36,082 bases of DNA from Nocardioides guangzhouensis (GCF_004519545.1 NZ_SDKM01000043.1:1-36082), one strand, 5' to 3'. Positions 18,288-26,227 are shown, numbered from the stretch's first letter. Notes: generated by a model not told the origin, from the sequence alone. A program made the numbers and translations.

Positions 18288-18890
18288 ATGACCGGGGACG
18301 TACCGCTCCGCCCGCGGCGACCGGCACCGGGAGCCGCAGGGCCGTTGCCACGGCCGGTCGCCTGGCGAGGTGTGCTGCGGTGCGCCCTCGCCACGGTCGG
18401 GATGCTCCGGCGGGGCGACATCCGGTGGCCGCGTGGCAGCGTCGGCCGGCGGATCCGGTTCGCCGACGGCAGCACCGGCCGGGTCTACCGTGAGACGGCC
18501 GCCGTGCGCGGCGCCTCCGACCCGTGCGTGCTCGTCGTCTCGTTCCGGCTCCGGGCGGTCCGCGGCCGGGGGCACCTCTGGTTCCGACGGGAGAGCATCC
18601 TGAACACACCACTGTTCGTCGGGTTCCCGGGCTTCGCGTCCAAGCTGTGGCTGGCGCACGACGAGCGCCGCCGCTACCGCGGGTTCTACGAGTGGGACGG
18701 GGCGGAGCGCGCCGAGCACTACGCACGCTCGTTGTGGCGGGTCCTGGAGCTGGTGAGCGAACCGGGCTCGATCGACTACCGCGTGCTCCCGGGCCTGCGC
18801 CGGGACGAGGTGCTCGCCGACCCCGCCGTCCTCGAGGGGTGCGACCCACCCGAGCCCGACGCGTGGTGGCGTCCGGTCGTGGCGGCATGA
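18288..18890 (+). CDS. Protein of unknown function coupled to a flavin monooxygenase
   Basis: I do not recognise the family with certainty. The 200-residue product has a Pro/Arg-rich N-terminus, a beta-rich middle (RIRFADGSTGRVYRET; LVVSFRLRAVRGRGHLWFRRESILNTPLFVGFPGF) and a C-terminal part (GFYEWDGAERAEHYARSLWRVLELV, then GSIDYRVLPG) that looks like a ferredoxin-like alpha/beta barrel of the YdhR type. No signal peptide or membrane segment is evident. The start ATG at 18288 has GTCGAGG upstream. Its stop overlaps the monooxygenase ATG (ATGA), so the two products probably act together, perhaps on an aromatic substrate; that is inference. Confidence 0.65.
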   Translation: MTGDVPLRPRRPAPGAAGPLPRPVAWRGVLRCALATVGMLRRGDIRWPRGSVGRRIRFADGSTGRVYRETAAVRGASDPCVLVVSFRLRAVRGRGHLWFRRESILNTPLFVGFPGFASKLWLAHDERRRYRGFYEWDGAERAEHYARSLWRVLELVSEPGSIDYRVLPGLRRDEVLADPAVLEGCDPPEPDAWWRPVVAA

Positions 18891-20434
18891 GCCTCGAGCC
18901 GGACGTGCTCGTGGTCGGGGCCGGGCCCACGGGTCTCACCACCGCGCTGCAGGCCCACGCCCACGGCGCCCGGGTCCGGGTCGTCGAACGCAGGCCCGAC
19001 GCATTCCGCCCCTCCCGGGCGATGGTCGTGCACTCCCGGACCCTGGAGGTCCTGCGACCCCTCGGCGTCACCGAGGAGCTCCTCGACCGCGGGGACCGGG
19101 CCCCGCGGGCCGAGCTCCACCTGGGCGACCGGACCGTGCGGGCCGCGCTCGCGGACGTCGCGCTGCGGGACACGGCCTACCCGCACCTGACCCTGGTCCG
19201 CCAGGCGGACGTCGAGGAGGTGCTGGCCGCCGCCCTGGCCCGGCGCGGGGTCGGGGTGGAGCGTGGGGTGGAGCTCACCGACGCCGCGGTGGACGGCGAC
19301 CGGGTGCACGCGACGTTGCGGTCGGACGGAGCCCTCGAGCAGTCCCGGTGCCGGTACGTCGCGGGCTGCGACGGTCCGGACAGCCTGGTCCGCAGGATCG
19401 CCGGCATCGCCTGGCGGGGGCGTCCCTACCGCGAGGAGGTGATCCTCGCCGATCTGGATCTCGACGGCCACCTGGCGCCCGACACGCTGCACGTCGCGGC
19501 CGGGCGGCCGGGACTGGTGTTCCTGTTCGCGCTCGGCGAGGGCGCCGCGTGGCGGCTCCTCGCCACGCGGCCCGCCGGCCCCCGCGACGCGCCGTACGGC
19601 CAGCCGGGCGGGACGGTGCCCGCCCCCGAGGTCCAGCGGCTGCTCGACGAGTCCGGGCTCGCCGTGCGGATCGGTGACCTGGCGTGGTCCGCCCGCATCC
19701 GGCTGCAGCACCGGCTCGCCGGGTCGTTCCGCGCCGGACCCTTCTTCGTCGCCGGGGACGCCGCCCACACCCACTCGCCGGCCGCGGCCCAGGGGATGAA
19801 CACGGGCATCGTGGACGCGGTCAACCTGGGCTGGAAGCTCGCCTGGGCCGACGGGTCGGAGCACCCCTCGCTGCTGGACTCCTACGACCTCGAGCGCCGG
19901 CCGGCCGCCGGGCAGGCGCTGGCGCTCACGCACGCGGTCTTCTTCGCGGAGGCCTCGTCGCACCCGCTCCCCTCCCTGCTCCGCGGCACCCTCGTGCCGC
20001 TCGTGGCCCCAGCGCTCCCGACCCTGATGCGCCAGCCGCACCTGATGGCCGCCGTCGTGGCCCTGCTGTCCCAGCGCTGGGTGCGGTACCGCAGCAGCCC
20101 GCTGTCCCGGACCGGGACCCCGCGGCTGCGCGGACCGCGTCCCGGCGACCGGCTGCCCGACCAGGAGGTGACCTCCCAGGGTCGCCGTACGCGGCTGCAC
20201 GACCTCACCGCGGCCCCCGGCATCCACCTGCTGCTCGACGGGGACGCCCGCGTGGACCCCGGGCTTCTCGGGCCCCGGGTCACCGCCCACCGGATCGACG
20301 ACTGGCCGGGCGCCGGGATGGTCGCGGTGCGGCCGGACGGCCACGTCGGGTACCGCTCGGGCAGCGCCGCCCATGCGGAGCTGGGCGCCTGGCTGGCGCT
20401 GGTCGGGGCCGCCCCGTCAGGTCACCGGAGGTAG
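18887..20434 (+). CDS. FAD-dependent monooxygenase (group A, aromatic hydroxylase type)
   Basis: A 515-residue flavoprotein that would hydroxylate an aromatic substrate with NAD(P)H and O2. The three family motifs are present: the dinucleotide fold VVGAGPTGLTTALQAHAHG near the N-terminus, the DG motif AGCDGPDSLVRRIAG, and the GD motif FFVAGDAAHTHSPAAAQGMNTGIVDAVNL. The C-terminal quarter has the thioredoxin-like domain of PgaE/RdmE and phenol-hydroxylase relatives (RPGDRLPDQEV..., then GLLGPRVTAHRI). The ATG overlaps the previous stop; the longer frame to 18524 is not supported. The end overlaps the convergent GH15 gene by 13 bp. Substrate unknown. Confidence 0.88.
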   Translation: MSLEPDVLVVGAGPTGLTTALQAHAHGARVRVVERRPDAFRPSRAMVVHSRTLEVLRPLGVTEELLDRGDRAPRAELHLGDRTVRAALADVALRDTAYPHLTLVRQADVEEVLAAALARRGVGVERGVELTDAAVDGDRVHATLRSDGALEQSRCRYVAGCDGPDSLVRRIAGIAWRGRPYREEVILADLDLDGHLAPDTLHVAAGRPGLVFLFALGEGAAWRLLATRPAGPRDAPYGQPGGTVPAPEVQRLLDESGLAVRIGDLAWSARIRLQHRLAGSFRAGPFFVAGDAAHTHSPAAAQGMNTGIVDAVNLGWKLAWADGSEHPSLLDSYDLERRPAAGQALALTHAVFFAEASSHPLPSLLRGTLVPLVAPALPTLMRQPHLMAAVVALLSQRWVRYRSSPLSRTGTPRLRGPRPGDRLPDQEVTSQGRRTRLHDLTAAPGIHLLLDGDARVDPGLLGPRVTAHRIDDWPGAGMVAVRPDGHVGYRSGSAAHAELGAWLALVGAAPSGHRR

Positions 20435-22632
20435 CGGTCGGCCACGACCGCCTGCTGGTCGACCGGCCGGCCACGCTGCATCGTCCACGCCAGCCGCACG
20501 AGGCCGGCGTGCGACCAGACCAGCGGCGTGGCGGACCGGGTCCCCTCCCCGGCTGGACAGCACGGACGTCCGGTCGGGGGCCGCCCGTCCCAGACCTGCT
20601 CGGCGATCAGGTCGGACGGGCCGGCCGAGCGGGCCATCGTGCGCAGGTAGCGGGCCGCGTCGCCCCCTCGGGTGACGACGTACTCGCCGCGCTCGCCGGT
20701 CAGCAGCGGCCACCCGCGCCCGAGCGTCGTCCCGGTGTCCGGCTCGGTGATGTCCCACTGGCCGCCGTCGCGCGTCTCGCCGTAGCCGTCGAAGCTGAAC
20801 CGGTGCCAGAACGGGCCGTTCGGCGTCCGCACGCGCAGGTCGCGGTCCACCACGCCGAGGGTGTTGCGGACGGCCGGGTCGTCCGGGGGCTCGATGCCGT
20901 AGCGGACAAGGTCGAGGAAGCTCGGGTCGACGACACGGCGCTGGTCGACCGCGGACGGGCCTCCGTCACCGATGCCGTACGTCGTGCCCGCGTCGGGGTC
21001 CCCGTCCTTGGTGAGCCGCAGGAAGTACGGGTCGTCGCTGAGCGGGCCCGTCGACGTGACCGTCCAGTCCGGCACCCTGGACTGCCACTCGTCGGCCAGG
21101 GCCAGCCAGCGCTCGGCGGACGCGTCGTCGCCGTTGCGCCGCGCCAGGTCCGCAGCGCAGACCAGGCCGGCGATCTGCGCCGCGATCGAGTTCGGGGAGT
21201 AGCCGGACTGGTTCTCCCACCGCTCCTGCGGGGAGTACGGCGCCGCCCGACCGGTCTCCTCGTCGACGAACCCGGCGAGGAAGTCGGCGGCCTTCTTCAC
21301 CCCGGCGTACGTCGTGCCGTCGTCGCGGCCGACCAGGTGGGCCAGCACGATCGGCAGGGCGACCTCGTCGAGCTGCAGCTCGCCCCAGACGGGCTGTCCC
21401 CCGACCGTCGAGTTCTGCGGGAAGGACCCGTCCGGCTTCTGCTGCACCGAGAACAGCCAGTCCACGACCCGGCGGGCGCGGGCCCGGTCGCCCTGGGCCC
21501 ACAGCGCGGTGCCGAACTGGTAGGCGTCGCGCGACCACACCAGGTGGTAGGCACCCGACGGTGACGACAGCCCGTCGACCTCGTCGCCCCACACCCAGGG
21601 CGCGGACGGCGAGGCGACGATGGCCCCGGGGTGGAGCTTGTCCTCGGCGGCCGCGAGCACCAGCGCGGACGCGAGGTACTGCCGGCGCACGGCCGCCGCA
21701 CTGCCGGGCACCGCGCGCAGCGACGAGAGGTACCGGTGCCAGCCGCGGTGGTAGCGGGTCGCGGTGCCTCCGAAGGGCGAGGCCGCGGCAGCTCGCGCCG
21801 TGCCGCGGGCGGTCGCCGCGTCGCCGCCGAAGCCGAGCGTGACCGTCGCGTCCCGGTGATCGGGCCGTCCGGTCACGCCGCCGACCCGTCCGGTCTGCAC
21901 GAGGTTGCCGGGCCCCGCGCTGGCGTACCGGTGGTCGAGCCGGTGGTCCCCGGCCAGGTCGGTCCAGCCGTCGGACTCGCCGAGGTAGCCGTTCGAGGTG
22001 GCGGTGAAGGCCGGTCGGGAGATCAGCGCGGTGCCCGCCTGCCCGTCCTCGGCGACGAGGGCGTGGCCGGGGGTGCGGCCGCGGTCGTCGGAGCCGTCGT
22101 TGCCGAGGGCCGGGTCGTGCAGCACGTAGAGCTGGTACCTGCCCCCGTCGAGCGAGGTGAGCCGCACCCGCATGCGCAGCGCGTCGCGGGCCGGGTCGGT
22201 GACCAGCCGCTTGGTGAGGCGGTACTTCCCCGACCTCGCCGTGTTGACCTGCGTGAAGCCGAGGCTGCGTGCGTCCGGCCGGCGGACCCGGTGCCGCATG
22301 TCGGTCGACTCGCGGTCGGTGAAGGTGGCGCCGTCGGTCACCACCAGCTCGAGGTTGCGCACGCTCGGGGTGGACAGGTCGGGGTAGAACACCTCGCTGG
22401 TCCGCCCCTGCTGCAGCGTGAACCAGACGTTGCTGCGCCGGGTTGCGGCGGTGCCGAAGCCGGTCTTGTCCGCCTCGGTCCACACGGTCTTCTCTCCCGG
22501 ACCGCCCGGTGCCGGTCTTCTCGCCTCCTCCGCTCGGGCGACCTCACCGGAGGCGGTGACCGCGGACGCGGTGGAGCCTGCGACGAGAAGGGCGAGTGCT
22601 GCTGCGGCGACGACGGGCGTAGGACGGGACAT
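20422..22632 (-). CDS. Secreted GH15 glucoamylase / glucodextranase-like enzyme
   Basis: A 736-residue protein with a signal peptide (about 1-27, hydrophobic AAAALALLVAGSTASA). It has an N-terminal beta-rich glucodextranase-N-like domain (about 50-300, starting KTGFGTAATRRSNVWFTL) and a C-terminal (alpha/alpha)6 GH15 barrel (about 310-720). Likely catalytic acid is Glu473 in QERWENQSGYSP and likely base Glu678 in DLIAEQVWDG; the WSRDAYQF and GRGWPLLTGERG stretches are also typical. It should release glucose from the non-reducing ends of alpha-glucans or dextran outside the cell. The ATG has GGAGGTG upstream. It lies 43 bp downstream of the CapA gene on the same strand, so they may be co-transcribed. 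Confidence 0.88.
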   Translation of the reverse strand: MSRPTPVVAAAALALLVAGSTASAVTASGEVARAEEARRPAPGGPGEKTVWTEADKTGFGTAATRRSNVWFTLQQGRTSEVFYPDLSTPSVRNLELVVTDGATFTDRESTDMRHRVRRPDARSLGFTQVNTARSGKYRLTKRLVTDPARDALRMRVRLTSLDGGRYQLYVLHDPALGNDGSDDRGRTPGHALVAEDGQAGTALISRPAFTATSNGYLGESDGWTDLAGDHRLDHRYASAGPGNLVQTGRVGGVTGRPDHRDATVTLGFGGDAATARGTARAAAASPFGGTATRYHRGWHRYLSSLRAVPGSAAAVRRQYLASALVLAAAEDKLHPGAIVASPSAPWVWGDEVDGLSSPSGAYHLVWSRDAYQFGTALWAQGDRARARRVVDWLFSVQQKPDGSFPQNSTVGGQPVWGELQLDEVALPIVLAHLVGRDDGTTYAGVKKAADFLAGFVDEETGRAAPYSPQERWENQSGYSPNSIAAQIAGLVCAADLARRNGDDASAERWLALADEWQSRVPDWTVTSTGPLSDDPYFLRLTKDGDPDAGTTYGIGDGGPSAVDQRRVVDPSFLDLVRYGIEPPDDPAVRNTLGVVDRDLRVRTPNGPFWHRFSFDGYGETRDGGQWDITEPDTGTTLGRGWPLLTGERGEYVVTRGGDAARYLRTMARSAGPSDLIAEQVWDGRPPTGRPCCPAGEGTRSATPLVWSHAGLVRLAWTMQRGRPVDQQAVVADRYLR

Positions 22633-22675
22633 GGGGCACCTCCGTCGGGCGCGTACCCACCGGCGCCGCCGGTAT

Positions 22676-23803
22676 TCACTCCAGCACCAGGAGCCCCTCG
22701 GGAGTCGGGCGCACCCGGACGCCGTACCTGCGGCTCTGCCCGTCGAGGACGGACGCCAGCCACCGCACGTCGGACGGTGCCACCGGCTCCAGCCTCAGGC
22801 GCCGGGACCGGAACGGCACCAGCTCGGCACCCGCCAGCGCGCCGTCGGCGGACAGCCGGACCCGGTAGAGCAGGCGCAGGTCGCCGCGGTACTCCTCGTG
22901 GCCGCGGATCCCCTCGTAGTCGTTGACGAAGTCGCCGCAACCGTAGAGGACGAGCCTTCCTGCGTAGACCTCCATCGGGCGAGGGTGGTGCGAGGAGTGG
23001 CCGTGCACGACGTCAGCGCCGGCGTCCACCAGCCAGTGGGCAAAGCGCACCTGGCGCCGCGCGACGTCGTACCCCCAGTTCGACCCCCAGTGCAGCGAGA
23101 CGACCACAATGGCGCCGCGCTGCTTCTGGGCCCGGACCGCGGCGGCCACGGACGCGGCGGTCCGCGAGGACAGGTCGGGGAGGAAGGCCACGCCGGGACG
23201 GTCGGCGGTGGCGGCCCAGGAGGCGGGGACACCGCTGCTCTCGTGGCCGGCGGCGAGCACCGCCACGGCCCGCTGCCCGTCGACGGCGACCACCGCCGGC
23301 GTCCCGGCGACGTCGCGGTCGGGCCCGGCGCCGACGGTGACCAGCCCGGCGCCCGAGAGCGTCCGGAGCGTCTCGTCCAGCCCGCGCCGCCCGAAGTCCA
23401 TGACGTGGTTGTTCGCCACGACGACGACGTCGGGTCGCGCCGCGAGGAGGCAGCCGAGGTTGCCGGGGTCCATGCGGTAGTGGATGCCCTTCCCGGGCAC
23501 GAAGTCGGAGCAGCGGGTCACCCCGGTCTCCAGGTTCAGGACGAACGCGTCGGGCCGGGGATGCTCGATCTCCGCCAGCGCCGCTCCCCACGGCCAGGTG
23601 TCGTCGACGGGGTACGGGACCGGCCCGGACGCCTCCTCGGCCAGCGCGACGTACTGGCGCGCGTCGCGGACGTAGCCCTCGATGAGGAGGGGGTCGCCCG
23701 GATGTCCCAGGATCTGGTCGATGCCACGCCCGAGCATCACGTCACCGCACAGCAGCAGCGTCACCGTCTCCCGCCGGGTGTCGTCCCCGGGCGCGTCCGT
23801 CAC
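22676..23803 (-). CDS. CapA / PgsA-family protein (metallophosphatase-like)
   Basis: A 375-residue protein of the CapA family, named for poly-gamma-glutamate capsule synthesis but also found in many bacteria without capsules. Family motifs are LLCGDVMLGRG at the N-terminus, FVLNLET, VVVANNHVMDFGRRGL, VSLHWGSNWGY, and VVHGHSSHHPRPMEVYAGRLVLYGCGDF. These place Asp, Asn and His residues for a calcineurin-like metal site. No signal peptide is seen, so a cytoplasmic location is possible. The GTG at 23803 was chosen because CACGCT (23815-23810 on the minus strand) ends 6 nt upstream, as for other leaderless genes here; the frame is open to 23860. No other capsule gene is nearby. Confidence 0.82.
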   Translation of the reverse strand: MTDAPGDDTRRETVTLLLCGDVMLGRGIDQILGHPGDPLLIEGYVRDARQYVALAEEASGPVPYPVDDTWPWGAALAEIEHPRPDAFVLNLETGVTRCSDFVPGKGIHYRMDPGNLGCLLAARPDVVVVANNHVMDFGRRGLDETLRTLSGAGLVTVGAGPDRDVAGTPAVVAVDGQRAVAVLAAGHESSGVPASWAATADRPGVAFLPDLSSRTAASVAAAVRAQKQRGAIVVVSLHWGSNWGYDVARRQVRFAHWLVDAGADVVHGHSSHHPRPMEVYAGRLVLYGCGDFVNDYEGIRGHEEYRGDLRLLYRVRLSADGALAGAELVPFRSRRLRLEPVAPSDVRWLASVLDGQSRRYGVRVRPTPEGLLVLE

Positions 23804-23968
23804 CGTCCCAGCGTGGCCCGTCCCGGCCCCTGACGCACGGGCCACCGGCGCGCAGGTCACGCGATTCCCGCGACTCGGGTGACCACGCCCGCGCTCCCCG
23901 GTGGCAACGTCCCGGCCGGCAAACGCGTCCGCGGCGACGACGGATCGCCGCGTGGAGGGAGCCGTCCG
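23804..23968. other. Divergent intergenic region
   Basis: 165 bp between the CapA gene (minus) and a small plus-strand gene. It holds the CACGCT promoter element of the CapA gene (23810-23815) and CCGGTG-N6-TCCCGG near 23898-23915, a loose relative of the palindromes at 26.2-27.8 kb. Nothing else is evident. Confidence 0.3.
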
Positions 23969-24151
23969 ATGAACCGGGCGGTCCGCGGCTCGCTCACCGA
24001 GCCGGAGCTGCTGGTGGGCTGGACCGACCCCGCCGAGCTCGCGGGCCTCGACGAGGACGACGGGCGCGAAGCGGGACGCGTCGTCCCGGGCACAGGGTGC
24101 CCGTCGGCGGGCCGCGCGCGACGCGCGCTGAGCCGGCGGGTTCTGCCCTGA
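23969..24151 (+). CDS. Small protein of unknown function (60 aa)
   Basis: A candidate gene supported mainly by a strong ribosome site (GGAGGGAG, 23954-23961) placed 7 nt before the ATG. The product begins NRAVRGSLTEPELLVGWTDP and has an acidic middle (GLDEDDGREAG) and a basic C-terminus. No family recognised. It lies upstream of the ClgR/PopR-like regulator gene, whose candidate operator overlaps its last codons. It may be a false call. Confidence 0.4.
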   Translation: MNRAVRGSLTEPELLVGWTDPAELAGLDEDDGREAGRVVPGTGCPSAGRARRALSRRVLP

Positions 24152-24158
24152 GCGGAAC
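24140..24158 (+). promoter_or_regulatory. Candidate ClgR/PopR operator before the regulator gene
   Basis: GTTCTGCCCTGAGCGGAAC is an inverted repeat with one mismatch (GTTCTGC-N5-GCGGAAC). It resembles ClgR-type sites (CGC-N5-GCG inside GTTC/GAAC), and its left half has TTCTGCC as I recall for PopR. It is centred about 49 bp before the inferred transcription start at 24198, a typical activator position; autoregulation is likely. Confidence 0.45.
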
Positions 24159-24185
24159 GACGGCGGCCCGGATGGTCTGCCGCCC

Positions 24186-24191
24186 TAGCAT
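24186..24191 (+). promoter_or_regulatory. -10 element TAGCAT for a leaderless ATG start
   Basis: TAGCAT ends 6 nt before ATG 24198, and no Shine-Dalgarno sequence is present, so a leaderless mRNA is predicted. Confidence 0.5.
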
Positions 24192-24197
24192 CGGCTC

Positions 24198-24623
24198 ATG
24201 GGCGACACCGTCGACTTCCCGGTCCATCGCACCTCCCGCCCCACCGCCGGCCCGGCTCCGACGTCGCCGCCACCGGCCGGTGACCCGCTGTGGCGCGAGC
24301 TGCTCGGTGCGCACCTGCGCGAGGAGCGGGTTCGTCGCGGGGAGCGGCTGGCGGACGTGGCCGAGCGTGCCGGCATCTCCCCGCAGTACCTCTCCGAGGT
24401 CGAGCGCGGCCTGAAGGACCCGTCGTCGGAGATGCTGGCGGCGGTTGCCGGAGCGGTCGGCCTGACTCTCGGCGACCTGGCGCTGCGGGTGGCGCGGAGC
24501 GTGCTCGGCCCCGTGACCGTGCTCGGCCTGGCCGCCCGACCCGGGCCGGCGGGACGTCCCGGCGGCTCGAGCCGGGCGCCTGGCGGCCCGGTCCAGCGCG
24601 GGCCGCTCTGCCTCAGCGCCTGA
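24198..24623 (+). CDS. XRE-family regulator of the ClgR/PopR type
   Basis: A 141-residue DNA-binding protein. A Pro-rich N-terminus (1-30) is followed by a helix-turn-helix domain (about 33-95) whose recognition region, ISPQYLSEVERGLKDPSSEMLAAVAGA, closely follows ClgR (SLGYLSEIERGRKEPSSELLAA). ClgR activates clp genes in actinobacteria, and its paralogue PopR activates clpP3-clpP4 in Streptomyces. Here the gene is convergent with two coupled clpP genes, which supports the same job. The protein ends ...CLSA; ClgR and PopR are themselves Clp substrates through C-terminal Ala residues, so this end may be a degron (inference). The gene is probably leaderless and autoregulated. Confidence 0.85.
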   Translation: MGDTVDFPVHRTSRPTAGPAPTSPPPAGDPLWRELLGAHLREERVRRGERLADVAERAGISPQYLSEVERGLKDPSSEMLAAVAGAVGLTLGDLALRVARSVLGPVTVLGLAARPGPAGRPGGSSRAPGGPVQRGPLCLSA

Positions 24624-24638
24624 GCCCGACCTGCCCCC

Positions 24639-24687
24639 GAGCGCCCGGCCGGGTCAACCCACGGACCCGGTCAGCCCACGGGCGCTC
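24639..24687. terminator. Bidirectional terminator between regulator and clpP genes
   Basis: Nested inverted repeats lie between convergent genes: an outer perfect 9-bp stem (GAGCGCCCG at 24639-24647, CGGGCGCTC at 24679-24687) and an inner 6-bp stem (CCGGGT at 24649-24654, ACCCGG at 24665-24670). The right arm lies inside the last codons of the minus-strand clpP gene. Confidence 0.6.
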
Positions 24688-25288
24688 CGTCGAGCCCCGG
24701 CGCCGAGCTGAGCACCGCGTCGGCGATGCCGTAGTCGACCGCCGCCTGCCCCGGCAGCACCAGGCTGCGGTCGGTGTCCTCGCGGACCTGCCGGGCGGTG
24801 CGGCCGGTGTGCCGGGCCAGCACGTCCTCGAGCAGCGTGCGCACCCGGGCGATCTCGTCGGCCTGGAGGATCAGGTCCGGCACCGTGCCCCGGCCCTGGG
24901 CTGCCGGCTGGTGCAGCACCACGCTGCTGTGCGGCAGCATCGTGCGCCTCCCCGGCTCCCCGCCGGCGAGCAGCACGGCCGCGGTCCACTCCGCCCGGCC
25001 CACGCAGGTGGTGTGCACCGACGGCGCCACGAACTGCATCGCGTCGTAGATCGCGAGCGTCGCCGACACCGAGCCGCCCGGCGAGTTGACGTAGAGCTGG
25101 ACCGGCGCGTCGGCACTCTCCGAGGCCAGGTGCAGCAGCTGCGCGATCACCGCGTTGGCCACGCCGTCGTCGATCTCGGTGCCGATGTAGACGATCCGGT
25201 CGGCCAGCAGCCGGGAGTAGAGGTCGAGGGTGCGCTCGCCGCCGCGGGTGGTCTGCTGCACGACGTACGGGATCGTGTAGGTGCTCAT
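24671..25288 (-). CDS. ClpP-like protein lacking the catalytic serine
   Basis: A 205-residue member of the ClpP family with the normal fold signatures: LYVNSPGGSVSATLAIYDAM, LPHSSVVLHQPAAQG and DYGIADAVL. In active ClpP the nucleophile lies in G-x-A-x-S; here the stretch reads CVGRAEWTAAVLLAGG, so Trp101 replaces Ser. The base His126 and acid Asp171 (in REDTDRS) remain. The codon is TGG, one change from Ser TCG. The subunit is predicted to be catalytically dead and would act as a partner in a mixed ClpP tetradecamer, or regulate it, as ClpR does in cyanobacteria. Its ATG overlaps the stop of the active clpP gene (ATGA), so the two subunits are made together. Confidence 0.9.
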   Translation of the reverse strand: MSTYTIPYVVQQTTRGGERTLDLYSRLLADRIVYIGTEIDDGVANAVIAQLLHLASESADAPVQLYVNSPGGSVSATLAIYDAMQFVAPSVHTTCVGRAEWTAAVLLAGGEPGRRTMLPHSSVVLHQPAAQGRGTVPDLILQADEIARVRTLLEDVLARHTGRTARQVREDTDRSLVLPGQAAVDYGIADAVLSSAPGLDGAPVG

Positions 25289-25899
25289 GCCGTCCTCCCG
25301 AGGCCGACCCGGCGCCCGTCGTGCGGCACGACGTCCTCCATCCGGCTGATGACCTTGTCGACGAAGCCGTAGGACCGGGCCTCCTCGGCGGTGAACCAGC
25401 GGTCCCTCCGCGAGTCGGCCTCCACCGTGTCCAGCGGCTGGCCGGTGTGCTCCGCGATCAGTCCGAGCACGGTGTCGCGGGTGTGCCGCAGGTCGTCGGC
25501 CTGGATCTCGATGTCCATCGCGGTGCCGCTGATGCCTGCCGAGCCCTGGTGCAGCAGCACCCGTGAGTGCGGCAGCGCGAACCGCTTGCCCGGCGTGCCG
25601 GCCGAGAGCAGGAACTGTCCCGCGCTGCAGGCCAGTCCCATCGCCAGCGTGCTCACGTCGTTGGGGATCAGCTGCATCACGTCGTGGATGGCGAGCATCG
25701 CCGGCACCGAGCCGCCGGGCGAGTTGATCCAGAGGCTGATGTCGGCCCGGGAGTCCTCGGCGGAGAGCAGGAGCAGCTGCTGCATCAGCCGGTTCCCGTT
25801 CTCCTGCTCGAGCGCCTCTCCCAGCACGAGGATGCGGTGGTGCAGCAGTCGGCGGCCCAGCTCCTCGTCCATGGCCCGCGCTGCGTAGGTGGTGGTCAT
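25285..25899 (-). CDS. clpP: ATP-dependent Clp protease proteolytic subunit (active triad)
   Basis: A 204-residue ClpP with an intact triad: Ser92 in GLACSAGQF, His117 in RVLLHQGSAG and Asp162 in EADSRRDRWF. Other ClpP marks are LWINSPGGSVPAMLAIHDVM and TAEEARSYGFVDKVI. It would form the protease chamber with its inactive partner and work with ClpX or ClpC unfoldases, which are not in this window. The ATG at 25899 overlaps the stop of the upstream small frame (ATGA). Its placement opposite a ClgR/PopR-like gene makes it a counterpart of the stress-specific clpP3-clpP4 pair of Streptomyces rather than the housekeeping clpP1-clpP2 (inference). Confidence 0.93.
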   Translation of the reverse strand: MTTTYAARAMDEELGRRLLHHRILVLGEALEQENGNRLMQQLLLLSAEDSRADISLWINSPGGSVPAMLAIHDVMQLIPNDVSTLAMGLACSAGQFLLSAGTPGKRFALPHSRVLLHQGSAGISGTAMDIEIQADDLRHTRDTVLGLIAEHTGQPLDTVEADSRRDRWFTAEEARSYGFVDKVISRMEDVVPHDGRRVGLGRTA

Positions 25900-26153
25900 G
25901 CGCCCACCCTCGCGAGGGCCGGCGGGCCGGCCAAGGCGGCGCTGCCGAGAGCGGATTCGCTTTCGGCGCAACCCCGGCGGTCCCCCGCCCGGAACCGCCT
26001 GGGCCCGGCGGGCGTGGTCGGCGTACGCCGCGGCGCCCCAGCCGGCGATCCCCTTGGTGCGGACGGAAGCGCCCAGCCGCTCGTAGAACCGCCAGCGTCC
26101 TCGGGGGTGGCCCGGCAGATGGTCAGGACGGTGCGGTCGGTGCTGGTGCGCAT
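25896..26153 (-). pseudogene. Small gene upstream of clpP, apparently frameshifted
   Basis: A minus-strand gene starts at ATG 26153 with a strong ribosome site (GGAGGAACC). Its first 20 codons have G/C in almost every third position (RTSTDRTVLTICRATPEDA). At about 26095 coding character switches to the frame 1 base over, giving WRFYERLGASVRTKGIAGWG and AAAYADHARRAQAV, again with high GC3, while the starting frame becomes Pro/Thr/Arg-rich. One missing base after the PEDA codons explains this. The starting frame still ends in an ATGA overlap with clpP; the shifted frame runs into clpP without a stop. So it is a frameshifted gene, a sequencing error, or a recoding site. The product is not recognised. 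Confidence 0.55.
25944..25967. promoter_or_regulatory. 24-bp palindrome before the clpP pair
   Basis: Two 10-bp arms (GCCGAGAGCG at 25944-25953 and CGCTTTCGGC at 25958-25967) are inverted repeats with a single mismatch around GATT. It ends 45 bp before the clpP ATG and falls where the upstream frame loses coding character. It is a candidate binding site for the nearby regulator, although its centre differs from the ClgR consensus. Confidence 0.45.
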
Positions 26154-26211
26154 GGTTCCTCCGGTCTCGTTGGAGTCGGTGGCACCACCCTCGGGTCGTG
26201 GCCGGCCGGCA

Positions 26212-26227
26212 CCGGCGAAACCACCGG
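26212..26227. repeat. 16-bp palindrome copy a
   Basis: CCGGCGAAACCACCGG in the divergent gap between the frameshifted small gene (minus) and the isochorismatase gene (plus). It is one of a set of near-identical palindromes at 26212, 26873, 27705 and 27802. Confidence 0.5.

Noticed and set aside
22655..22669. ACCGGC-GCC-GCCGGT hairpin between the CapA and GH15 genes
   Set aside because: Only a 6-bp GC stem; such short repeats are expected by chance at this base composition.
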